NCBI RefSeq assembly: GCF_003086895.1
Contig: NZ_CP026004.1
Coordinates: 2,950,731-3,014,730, forward strand
Direction of reading: 5' to 3'
Length of the DNA stretch: 64,000 nucleotides
Origin: Stenotrophomonas sp. ESTM1D_MKCIP4_1
GTDB lineage: Bacteria; Pseudomonadota; Gammaproteobacteria; Xanthomonadales; Xanthomonadaceae
Notes under the pieces: generated by a model
What the model saw: only the letters and a program-made list of their open reading frames with translations
Told to the model about the DNA's origin: nothing
Databases searched by the model: none
Part shown: positions 28,705 to 36,304 of the stretch, in pieces
Layout of the letters: the number at the start of each line of letters is the position of its first letter
Position numbering within the stretch: the stretch's first letter is position 1
Made by a program: the position numbers and the translations under genes

Positions 28705-28778
28705 AGATCAAAATTAGATACATCTAATTTTAGAGTCAATAGCCACATCTAACTGCTTTGGAATTAGTCTTTCCTAAT
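28705..28778. promoter_or_regulatory. Operator/promoter region of the Cro/CI switch
   Basis: A near-perfect 20-bp palindrome, AAATTAGATACATCTAATTT, lies at 28711-28730. The half-site ACATCTAA recurs at 28745-28752. A looser dyad, ATTAG-N6-CTAAT, lies at 28763-28778 and reaches the first two bases of the CI-like start codon. These look like two or three operators for the two divergent regulators. The stretch is much more AT-rich than its surroundings. Confidence 0.75.
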
Positions 28779-29451
28779 GAGCACTCTTTCTGAACGTTTG
28801 ACGCTGGCACTGGAACACGCAAAGACCACCCAGGCCCAACTGGCTCGCGATGTGGGCGTTACCGCACCGAGTGTCCATAACTGGTTCAGTGGAAAGGCAA
28901 AATTCCTGCGGGGCGCGAATCTGCTGGCGGCGGCCAGGACGTTGGGAGTCAACGAGTCCTGGCTGGCCACGGGTAGCGGCGCCATGCTTCCAGCAGCCTC
29001 CATTCCAGGCAGCAAACCCGCGGATCAGGCAATCGCGGCGTCTCCTGGATACGTTCGCTTCACTCTTCTGGACGCGGCGACAAGCGCCACTTACGACACA
29101 CCCGAGGTCATGAGAACGGTCGAGGTGGCTGAGTGGGAGGTGCGAAGGAAGTTGGGCTTCCTGCCGCAGCCCGAACGAATCAAGATCATCACCGGTCGAG
29201 GGCCCTCGATGCGGCCCAAGCTCGAAGACGGTGACGTTGTGTGGATCGACACCAGCTGCGATCGCTTCGACGGCGATGATTACTACCTCATCACCGTGAG
29301 CGGTGAAACGCAGGTCAAGATGCTGCAGAAGCGCGGCGATGGCCTGCACGTTGTAAGCGCCAATGCAGAATTCCCTGCCTACCGGCCAGAGCCCGGCGAT
29401 GTCAGCATCCTTGGCAAGGCGCTGATCCATGCAGGCCTGCGGAAGTTCTAG
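28777..29451 (+). CDS. CI-like repressor: XRE HTH plus S24 (LexA-type) domain
   Basis: A 224-residue phage-type repressor. Residues 5-65 form an XRE helix-turn-helix (TTQAQLARDVGVTAPSVHNWFSGK). Residues about 135-220 form the S24 domain, with the catalytic pair Ser144 (GPSMRPKLEDGD) and Lys181 (TQVKMLQKR). In LexA and CI the linker carries an Ala-Gly or Cys-Gly cleavage site; I see neither between residues 60 and 143, so SOS-triggered self-cleavage may be altered or absent. The start codon overlaps an operator-like dyad, suggesting autoregulation. No other prophage genes are in the window. Confidence 0.9.
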   Translation: MSTLSERLTLALEHAKTTQAQLARDVGVTAPSVHNWFSGKAKFLRGANLLAAARTLGVNESWLATGSGAMLPAASIPGSKPADQAIAASPGYVRFTLLDAATSATYDTPEVMRTVEVAEWEVRRKLGFLPQPERIKIITGRGPSMRPKLEDGDVVWIDTSCDRFDGDDYYLITVSGETQVKMLQKRGDGLHVVSANAEFPAYRPEPGDVSILGKALIHAGLRKF

Positions 29452-29484
29452 CCAACACAGCCTTTCAGCACGTGATGCCTGCCC

Positions 29485-29510
29485 GGCTCTGAATGGCCAG
29501 CCGCCCGATC
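29485..29510. repeat. Right-edge short repeat of the rimO island
   Basis: 29485-29505 is an exact 21-bp match to 26107-26127 (GGCTCTGAATGGCCAG and five more bases), and after one mismatch both continue GATC. It lies in the leader of the dienelactone hydrolase gene. The two copies bracket the TIR/membrane-protein and Cro/CI segments, so this probably marks the outer right boundary of the inserted DNA. Confidence 0.7.
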
Positions 29511-29588
29511 CCGCACAGCCGCCGACACGCCGCTAACCCGGCCAGCGTCGACAATGCAGGTCCATCCCCTGCAACGAGGTACCCGACG

Positions 29589-30260
29589 ATGTCCGAATGG
29601 ATCACCCTGGATACGCATCATGGCCCGGTCCGCGCCTGGCAGGTCCTGCCCGAGGGCAAGCCGCGCGCCGCCCTGGTGGTCGTGCAGGAAATCTTCGGGG
29701 TCAACGCGCACATCCGCGGGGTGGCCGAACGCTTTGCGGCAGAGGGCTATGCGGTGCTGGCGCCGTCGTTCTTCGACCTGGTAGACGGCCCCGAGGCCGA
29801 CCCCGATGCCCTGCCCTACAGCCCGGAAGGGGTGAAGGACGGCTTGGAGCGGGTGAACACGCTGGGCATGGAGAATGCGCTGGAAGTGGTGCGCGCTGCC
29901 GCGACGCGCCTGACCCCCTACGGCAAGGTCGGCACGGTCGGCTACTGCTGGGGCGGCAGCGTGGCCCTGCTGGCGGCGATGCGCCTGGGCCTGCCCTCGG
30001 TGAGCTACTACGGCGGCCGCAACGTGAACTATCTGGACGAAACCCCGAAGGCGCCGGTCATCTTCCACTTCGGCGCCCAGGACAAGAGCATCCCGCCGGA
30101 GGCCGTGCAGGCCCACCGCGAGAAGCTGCCGCAGATGGCCACCTACGTCTATCCGGCCGACCACGCCTTCAACCGGGAGGTCGGACATGCGTATGATCCA
30201 GACAGCGCCGCCCTGGCGCTGCAACGCACCCTGGACTTCTTCACGGAGCATCTTGGATGA
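29589..30260 (+). CDS. Dienelactone hydrolase family protein
   Basis: A 223-residue alpha/beta hydrolase. The nucleophile elbow is GYCWGG with Cys120, and Asp165 (GAQDKSIPP) and His192 (ADHAFN) complete the DLH-type triad. VVVQEIFGVNAHIR is the family's early signature. Typical members hydrolyse dienelactone in aromatic degradation, but many are general esterases, and no catabolic genes are adjacent. The ATG at 29589 follows GAGG and replaces a longer unsupported N-terminus. The next gene starts in its stop (ATGA). Confidence 0.92.
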   Translation: MSEWITLDTHHGPVRAWQVLPEGKPRAALVVVQEIFGVNAHIRGVAERFAAEGYAVLAPSFFDLVDGPEADPDALPYSPEGVKDGLERVNTLGMENALEVVRAAATRLTPYGKVGTVGYCWGGSVALLAAMRLGLPSVSYYGGRNVNYLDETPKAPVIFHFGAQDKSIPPEAVQAHREKLPQMATYVYPADHAFNREVGHAYDPDSAALALQRTLDFFTEHLG

Positions 30261-30679
30261 GCGATTTTGAACTGGATTCCCGCCTGGCCACCGACAGCGT
30301 GCTGGTGGCTGAAGGACCGTTGTCGCAAGTGCGGTTGATGAACGACGAACGATTCCCCTGGCTGGTGCTGGTGCCACGTCTGGCCGGCATCACCGAGTGG
30401 ATCGAGCTGGACGGCGAGCAGCAGGACAAGCTGCGCACCGAACTCAACCGTGCCTGCAAGGCCCTGCATGGCACGGACGGTGTGGAAAAGATCAACATCG
30501 GCGCGCTGGGCAACATCGTGCGCCAGCTGCATTTCCACGTGATCGGCCGCCACGACGGCGATCCGGCGTGGCCCGGCCCCGTCTGGGGCAGCGGACCGGC
30601 GCACCGGTACGAACCGGCAGCACTGGACCAGCATGTCGCCTACTGGAAGGAACGGCTAGGATATCCGGCCCATCCCTGA
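30257..30679 (+). CDS. HIT (histidine triad) domain protein with Gln variant
   Basis: A 140-residue HIT-like nucleotide-binding protein. The triad motif reads QLHFHVIGR: the first histidine is Gln90, followed by His92 and His94. The Gln-first form occurs in a subset of HIT-like proteins. Family members hydrolyse or transfer nucleotidyl groups; the substrate here is unknown. Translation is coupled to the dienelactone hydrolase upstream. A small membrane-protein gene follows 15 bp downstream. Confidence 0.88.
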   Translation: MSDFELDSRLATDSVLVAEGPLSQVRLMNDERFPWLVLVPRLAGITEWIELDGEQQDKLRTELNRACKALHGTDGVEKINIGALGNIVRQLHFHVIGRHDGDPAWPGPVWGSGPAHRYEPAALDQHVAYWKERLGYPAHP

Positions 30680-30694
30680 GCCTTTGACGACCCG

Positions 30695-30862
30695 ATGCGC
30701 TTCAATCTCGTCGCCGCCATCCTGCTGATCCTGATCGGCTTGTTCATGCTCGCCAGCAATCTGGGCTGGACGCACCTGAACCTGTCCAAGCTGTTCCTGA
30801 CCTGGTGGCCGGTCGGCCTGGTCGGCGTCGGCATCGCGATGCTGTTCGGACGCGGCAAGTAA
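30695..30862 (+). CDS. Small two-helix membrane protein (LiaI/DUF5668-like)
   Basis: A 55-residue protein beginning MRFNLVAAILLILIGLFMLASNLGW. Two hydrophobic helices (about 5-22 and 33-51) flank a short loop containing THLNLSKLFLTWWPV, and a basic end (FGRGK) follows. The pattern helix-GxxxLxxNLG-(loop)-WWPxxLxxxG is typical of LiaI-LiaF-like/DUF5668 membrane regions. It begins 15 bp after the HIT gene and ends directly on a strong terminator, so it is the last gene of this operon. Confidence 0.8.
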   Translation: MRFNLVAAILLILIGLFMLASNLGWTHLNLSKLFLTWWPVGLVGVGIAMLFGRGK

Positions 30863-30864
30863 AA

Positions 30865-30888
30865 AAAGGCGGCGCAAGCGCCGCCTTT
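30865..30888. terminator. Bidirectional intrinsic terminator
   Basis: AAAGGCGGCG, loop CAAG, CGCCGCCTTT gives a 10-bp stem with A-runs on one side and T-runs on the other. It lies between the rightward small membrane-protein gene and the leftward dcd gene, and would work for both. Confidence 0.85.
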
Positions 30889-30927
30889 GTCCATGTGCAG
30901 CCGGGCATGGCCCGGCTCTGCAGCAAC

Positions 30928-31500
30928 TCAGGTGCGCGGCAGGGTCACGCCCGTCTGGCCCTGGTACTTGCCGCCACGATCCTTGTACGACGTCTCGCAG
31001 ACGTCATCGGCGGCCGCCTGGAAGAACAGCATCTGGGCCACGCCTTCGTTGGCGTAGATGCGCGCCGGCAGCGGCGTGGTGTTGCTGAATTCCAGGGTCA
31101 CGTGGCCTTCCCACTCCGGTTCCAGCGGGGTCACGTTGACGATGATGCCGCAGCGCGCGTAGGTGCTCTTGCCCAGGCACACCACCAGGGTGTCGCGCGG
31201 AATGCGGAAGTATTCCACCGTGCGCGCCAGCGCGAAGCTGTTGGGCGGGATGATGCACTCATCACCGACGATGTCCACGAAGCTGCCCGGGTCGAAATGC
31301 TTGGGATCGACGATCGTGGAGTTGATGTTGGTGAACACCTTGAACTCGCGCGAGCAACGCACGTCGTAGCCATAGCTGGAAGTGCCGTAGCTGACGATGC
31401 GCTCGCCGTTGGCCTGCTTCACCTGCCCGGCCTCGAACGGCTCGATCATGCCGTGCTGCTCGGACATACGGCGGATCCAACGGTCACTCTTGATGCTCAT
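30928..31500 (-). CDS. dcd: dCTP deaminase
   Basis: A 190-residue trimeric enzyme that deaminates dCTP to dUTP, the main route to dUMP and dTMP in Gram-negative bacteria. The opening [12 protein letters not shown], the region [15 protein letters not shown], the catalytic segment [28 protein letters not shown] and the C-terminal [18 protein letters not shown] are all typical. Length matches the E. coli enzyme closely. It is monocistronic, with its 3' end on a shared terminator. Confidence 0.97.
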   Translation of the reverse strand: MSIKSDRWIRRMSEQHGMIEPFEAGQVKQANGERIVSYGTSSYGYDVRCSREFKVFTNINSTIVDPKHFDPGSFVDIVGDECIIPPNSFALARTVEYFRIPRDTLVVCLGKSTYARCGIIVNVTPLEPEWEGHVTLEFSNTTPLPARIYANEGVAQMLFFQAAADDVCETSYKDRGGKYQGQTGVTLPRT

Positions 31501-31878
31501 GCTTTGTCCTGGTTGATCGGGAAATTCGGGAGGCCACCCGAGGCGGCGATTCTACAGCCCGCCTCTGCATGGCGGCCACGGCAGACGCGCGTCGCGAGCA
31601 GAATTTAACAAGTGATACTTATTTTCTCATATTTGTTCACTTAGCACGAACACACTGCGCTCGCCAGTGCCTCCAAGCAGCTCGTTACGTTTTATTACAA
31701 ATTGAAATTTCAATTAATTTCAATGGCTTAAATGGTGATTTCGGAGTGTAGGCATGCTGCACTGCCGCAGGAATATTGCGCTAGCAAGACGTGCTCGTTA
31801 CGTTTTCATTCAGCCTGAACAAGTAGTTCAGGTAGTTCAACGCGGTATCCCTCCCCCGCTCTCCAGCCAAGGAACACG
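31501..31878. promoter_or_regulatory. Divergent region dcd / Oar-like receptor, AT-rich
   Basis: These 378 bp include a markedly AT-rich core (about 31600-31740). A 14-bp direct repeat GCTCGTTACGTTTT occurs at 31680-31693 and 31793-31806, 113 bp apart. No gene is visible. The Oar-like gene has an AAGGAAC ribosome-binding site just before its ATG. The repeats may be regulator sites for the receptor, but no known consensus was matched. Confidence 0.45.
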
Positions 31879-34800
31879 ATGACTGTGAATGACACACGGC
31901 GCAGCCTGAAGCGCACCGCCCTGGCGGTAATGCTCAGCGCACTGGCCGGCACCACCTACGCACAGAGCACCTCCGGCGACATCATCGGCAGCGCCACCTC
32001 GGCCGACAAGGTCCAGGTGAAAAGCCTGTCCTCCGGCGCCACCCGTGAAGTGAACGTCAGCGCCGATGGCCGCTTCCGCGTCTCGCAGCTGCCCACTGGC
32101 ACCTACGAGGTCACCACGGTCAGCAACGGCACGCCCACCGCCACCACCCGCGTGACCGTGGTTGCCGGCCAGTCGTCAGTCACCACGTTTGCCAGCGCAG
32201 ACGGCAGTGCAGCCACCTCGCTGGATACGGTGAACGTGCGCGCACTGGGCGCAGCCAACACCATCGACCTGGGCAGCGTTGAATCGCGCACCACGTTCAC
32301 CGCCGACAAGCTCAACTCGCTGCCGGTGGCACGTGACATCACCAGCATTTCGCTGCTGACTCCCGGCACCGTCGCGGCCAGCGGCTACTTCGGGCCGGCC
32401 TCGTTCGGCGGCGCCTCGGCCGCTGAAAACAGCTACTACGTCAACGGTTTCAACGTCACCAACCTGTACGACAGCCTGTCGTTCTCCGAAGTGCCCTACC
32501 AGGCCATCGACCAGCTGGACGTGCAGACCGGCGGCTACGGTGCGCAGTACGGCTTCTCCACCGGCGGCGTGACCAGCGTCAACGTCAAGCGCGGCACCAA
32601 CGAGTGGAAGGGCGGCTTCAGCTGGACCGGCGCGCCGGATTCGCTGCGCGAGAACGAGCCGGATACCCATTACAACGATGGCTCGATCTTCCGCTCCTAC
32701 GACCGCAACAGCAGCAGTTCCAACGTCTACAGCGTGTGGGCCGGCGGCCCGCTGATCGAAGACAAGCTGTTCGTGTTCGCCATGGGCCAGTTCAGCAATT
32801 CCAAGACCGGCAGCTACAGCAACCGTGGTTCGCAGTACACCACCAACGGCCGGCCGCCCACCGCTGCGGCGCTGTCCACCACGGCCTACGACTACGAGTC
32901 CAAGACCCCGTACTGGCTGCTGAAGCTGGACTGGTACCTCAACGAAAGCAACCACCTGGAATACACCGGCTTCGACAACAGCCGCCGCTACAGCTACGAC
33001 TACTACAACGCCGCCTATGACGACGCCAGCAGTGGCGGCGAGCCGGCCAAGACCAGCTACCTGGGTGAACTGGTCGGCAAGACCGGCGGCCAGACCGACG
33101 TGTTCAAGTGGACCAGCTACCTCACCGACAACCTGACCGCGTCGGTGCAGTACGGGCAGATGCGCAACCGCAGCTCGGAACACACCATCAGCCCCGATGG
33201 CGTGATGGGCACCTACAACGGTGACATCAACAGCCCGGAAGGCAGCTGCCCCTACGTGCTGGACTACCGTACCGAGACCGGCGGCACCGGCCGCCGCATC
33301 GGCTGCGCCGTGGCCAGCACGGTCGGCATCTTCGGCGGCAGCAACGAACGCAAGGGCACCCGCCTGGACTTCGACTGGCAGCTGGGCGACCACAAGATCG
33401 GCTTCGGTTACAGCGACGAAAAGTGGACCTCGGTGCAGGGCACGTCGTATTCCGGTGGCGCGCTGTGGTACCTGGAAGACGACTACGCCGAGCGGGTGAA
33501 CTTCCGCAACGGCGGCTCGATCAAGATCAAGCAGCAGTCGTGGTACCTGCAGGACAACTGGCAGATCACCCCGAACTTCATGCTGTACGCGGGCATCCGC
33601 AACGATTCGTTCGACAACAAGAACTCCGACGGCATTTCCTTCGTCAAGCAGGACGATATCTGGCAGCCGCGCGCCGGCTTCTCGTGGGACATCCTCGGCG
33701 ATGGCCGCAGCAAGCTGTTCGCTTCGGTCGGCCGCTACTCGCTGCCCATCGCGGCCAACGTCGCCCTGCGCGCCGCCAGCGCGTCCTACTACCTGGACGA
33801 GTACTTCACCTACAGCGGCGTCAATGCGAACGGTTCGCCGATCGTCACCGGCAGCTACGAAGACGGTGCGTATGACGCGGTGATCAATGGTGAGAGCGGT
33901 GCAACGCCGGATCCGCGTGCGGTGGCCTCGCGTGGCCTCAAGCCGTACACCCAGGATGAAGTGATCCTGGGCTACCAGCAGCAGATCAGTTCGTCGATCG
34001 ATTTCCTGAACGACTGGACCGTGGGCATCAAGGCCACCTACCGCCGTATCAACAACGTGATCGATGACACCTGCGATTCGCGTTCGCTGTACAACGCCGC
34101 AGTGGCTGCGGGCTACGACCTGTCCAACTGGTCCGATCCGTGGACCGTGCCGGAAGGCCTGCCAGGCTGCTGGATCTACAACCCGGGCAGCGATCTGAGC
34201 GTCAGCCTGGACGTGGACGGCGATGGCACGGTGGACGACATCACGGTGCCGGGTGCGACCCTGGGCCCGAAGGCCAAGCGCAGCTACAAGGCGTTGACCC
34301 TCAGCGCGGACAAGCAGACCGACCGCTGGTACGCCAGCCTGTCGTACACCTGGTCCAAGCTGGAAGGCAACTACGAGGGCCTGGTCAAGAGCACCAACGG
34401 CCAGGACGACACCGGCACGACCTCGGACTTCGACTTCGCCGAGATCATGTACGGCGCCAACGGCTATCTGTTCAACGACCATCGCCACAGCTTCAAGCTG
34501 TACGGTGGCTTCAAGTTCACCGATGAGTGGTCGGTGGGCGTGAACGTGCTGGCCCAGTCCGGCGCGCCCAAGAGCTGCCTGGGCGGCGGCTGGGGCAGCT
34601 TCGACACCGAGTACGGCTACAACGGCGTCTTCCACACCTGCGAACAGGGTACCGACGAGATCGCCAAGGTCGGCAGCGCGGGCCGCACGCCGTGGCAGTT
34701 CACGGTCAGCCCGAACATCACCTACACGCCCAACTGGCTGGAAGGCCTGAGCATGCAGGTGTCGGTGCTCAACGCGTTCAACAACATCAAGCCGGTGCAG

Positions 34801-34926
34801 GTGTACGAAACCAAGTACGGTCGCCCGAGCTCGGCACCGACCATCCGCACCTACTACAACTACAACACCCCGAAGTACTTCAACGACCCGCGCTATGTGC
34901 GCTTCCAGGTGCAGTACGACTGGTAA
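31879..34926 (+). CDS. Oar-like TonB-dependent outer-membrane receptor with carboxypeptidase-regulatory domain
   Basis: A 1015-residue outer-membrane protein. The signal peptide ends near TTYAQ. Residues about 29-110 form a carboxypeptidase-regulatory-like domain (GDIIGSA... VSADGRFRVSQLPTGTYEV). A TonB-box-like stretch, LDTVNVRALG, is followed by a plug (about 125-240, LDVQTGGYGAQYGFSTGGVTSVNVKRGTNEWKG). The remainder is a beta barrel rich in aromatic strands that ends in RFQVQYDW. This is the Oar subfamily, associated with large or peptide-like substrates, sometimes proteases. The ligand is unknown. A strong terminator follows. A paralogue lies at 50121-53150. Confidence 0.93.
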   Translation: MTVNDTRRSLKRTALAVMLSALAGTTYAQSTSGDIIGSATSADKVQVKSLSSGATREVNVSADGRFRVSQLPTGTYEVTTVSNGTPTATTRVTVVAGQSSVTTFASADGSAATSLDTVNVRALGAANTIDLGSVESRTTFTADKLNSLPVARDITSISLLTPGTVAASGYFGPASFGGASAAENSYYVNGFNVTNLYDSLSFSEVPYQAIDQLDVQTGGYGAQYGFSTGGVTSVNVKRGTNEWKGGFSWTGAPDSLRENEPDTHYNDGSIFRSYDRNSSSSNVYSVWAGGPLIEDKLFVFAMGQFSNSKTGSYSNRGSQYTTNGRPPTAAALSTTAYDYESKTPYWLLKLDWYLNESNHLEYTGFDNSRRYSYDYYNAAYDDASSGGEPAKTSYLGELVGKTGGQTDVFKWTSYLTDNLTASVQYGQMRNRSSEHTISPDGVMGTYNGDINSPEGSCPYVLDYRTETGGTGRRIGCAVASTVGIFGGSNERKGTRLDFDWQLGDHKIGFGYSDEKWTSVQGTSYSGGALWYLEDDYAERVNFRNGGSIKIKQQSWYLQDNWQITPNFMLYAGIRNDSFDNKNSDGISFVKQDDIWQPRAGFSWDILGDGRSKLFASVGRYSLPIAANVALRAASASYYLDEYFTYSGVNANGSPIVTGSYEDGAYDAVINGESGATPDPRAVASRGLKPYTQDEVILGYQQQISSSIDFLNDWTVGIKATYRRINNVIDDTCDSRSLYNAAVAAGYDLSNWSDPWTVPEGLPGCWIYNPGSDLSVSLDVDGDGTVDDITVPGATLGPKAKRSYKALTLSADKQTDRWYASLSYTWSKLEGNYEGLVKSTNGQDDTGTTSDFDFAEIMYGANGYLFNDHRHSFKLYGGFKFTDEWSVGVNVLAQSGAPKSCLGGGWGSFDTEYGYNGVFHTCEQGTDEIAKVGSAGRTPWQFTVSPNITYTPNWLEGLSMQVSVLNAFNNIKPVQVYETKYGRPSSAPTIRTYYNYNTPKYFNDPRYVRFQVQYDW

Positions 34927-34952
34927 GCCCCTGCCGCAGGCATTGCCCCTGG

Positions 34953-34984
34953 ACCGCCGGCCTTGCGCCGGCGGTTCTTTTTTC
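34953..34984 (+). terminator. Intrinsic terminator after the Oar-like gene
   Basis: The stem ACCGCCGG/CCGGCGGT (34953-34960 and 34968-34975) with a 7-base loop is followed by TCTTTTTTT. It sits 27 bp after the stop codon. Confidence 0.88.
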
Positions 34985-35003
34985 TACGCGAAGGCGTGCA
35001 GGT

Positions 35004-35858
35004 TCAGAGCAGCGAGGACAGGATCTGGATCGATGCCCGCGGGCGCTTGCCCACTGCTTCCACCAGGCGCTCGGCGGCACGGCGGTAGGCCTGCCCGGCC
35101 GTCGATTCGGGCTGGACGGCGGTAATCGGGCTGCCGGCGTCGCCCTGTTCGCGGATGTCGATCTGCAGCGGCAGTGAGCCCAGCAGCGGCACGCCGTATT
35201 GCGCGGCCATGCGCTCGCCGCCGCCCTCACCGAAGAGATGTTCGACGTGGCCGCAGTTGCTGCAGGTGTGCACGGCCATGTTCTCGACGATGCCCAGCAC
35301 CGGCACCTCCACCTTCTCGAACATCTTCAGCGCCTTCTTTGCATCCAGCGTGGCGATGTCCTGCGGCGTGGTGACGATGACCGCACCGGCCAGCGGGATC
35401 TTCTGCACCAGGGTAAGCTGGATGTCACCCGTGCCGGGCGGCAGGTCGATCAGCAGGTAGTCCAGGTCGTCCCACAGCGTGTCCTCGAACAGCTGGGTCA
35501 GCGCGGCGGTCGCGCGCGGCGCACGCATGATCAGCGGCGTCTCGTCTTCCACCAGGTAGCCGATGGACATGGTGTCCACGCCGAACGCGCGCATCGGTTC
35601 GATGCTCTTGTTGTCCGGGCTTTCCGGGCGGCCGGACAGGCCGAGCATGGCCGGCACGCTGGGGCCGTAGATATCGGCATCCAGCACGCCCACGCGGGCG
35701 CCGAGCTGCTGCAGGGCCACGGCCAGGTTCACCGACGTGGTGGACTTGCCCACGCCGCCTTTTCCCGATCCCACCGCGATCACGTTGCGGATGCGTGCGT
35801 GGGGCGACAGGCCCTTCTGCACCTGGCTGGCATGGGGACGACGGGCGGGGCTGTTCAC
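35004..35858 (-). CDS. apbC: Iron-sulphur cluster carrier protein ApbC/Mrp
   Basis: A 284-residue P-loop NTPase of the Mrp/NBP35 group that binds and transfers 4Fe-4S clusters. The deviant Walker A GSGKGGVGKST (30-40) and LDADIYGPSVP are present, along with the cluster-binding CSNC and LIDLPPGTGDIQLTL. The N-terminal DUF59 domain found in longer homologues is absent, giving the short form. Its 5' side faces the AT-rich region before the next TonB receptor. It is a housekeeping gene embedded in the receptor region. Confidence 0.95.
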   Translation of the reverse strand: MNSPARRPHASQVQKGLSPHARIRNVIAVGSGKGGVGKSTTSVNLAVALQQLGARVGVLDADIYGPSVPAMLGLSGRPESPDNKSIEPMRAFGVDTMSIGYLVEDETPLIMRAPRATAALTQLFEDTLWDDLDYLLIDLPPGTGDIQLTLVQKIPLAGAVIVTTPQDIATLDAKKALKMFEKVEVPVLGIVENMAVHTCSNCGHVEHLFGEGGGERMAAQYGVPLLGSLPLQIDIREQGDAGSPITAVQPESTAGQAYRRAAERLVEAVGKRPRASIQILSSLL

Positions 35859-36304
35859 TACGGACTCCGGAAACGGTTCATGGGGGCTGGCAACCTCCCA
35901 TCATACAAGTTCGGCCGAATTCAGCCTCTTCTGCACCCGCAGCAGCACAGCCCATGCTGAACACCAGCTGCACGATAAAACCCTTCCAGCGCTTGATCCC
36001 CGAACCACGCGAGAGTTTCTGGCCGCATTCATGCGAGAAAAAAATGTCATTTTCAATTCAATAGTTACATACGCGTGAATTTATTATTAACTCCACTTGA
36101 ATATAAACCGCCAGATTCGGCAAATATATGCGTATGTGATTGATTTTAATAGATGATTTCAAAGTTTTGGCGATGACTCCCTGACGGCCGATGTCAGCAG
36201 CGTTAATGCTGTGTTACGGTCGCCCGACAGCCCGGAAACTGAAGGCTGATTGAATGCCCCGGGAAAGGGGCGGCCCGTACTTACTTAATGGATGGGATAT
36301 CGCA
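35859..36304. promoter_or_regulatory. Divergent region apbC / TonB receptor with shared GTTAA motif
   Basis: A 446-bp gap whose middle (about 36030-36170) is very AT-rich. At 36202-36216 is GTTAATGCTGTGTTA, which recurs as GTTAAGGCTGTGTTA at 39392-39406 before the next TonB receptor, at a similar distance from each start (about 90 and 108 bp). This looks like a shared promoter or operator. No gene is seen. Confidence 0.5.

Noticed and set aside
32176..34635. A long minus-strand frame opposite the Oar-like receptor
   Set aside because: Val/Gly/Ala/His-rich shadow composition; the receptor on the plus strand is convincing from signal peptide to terminal strand.
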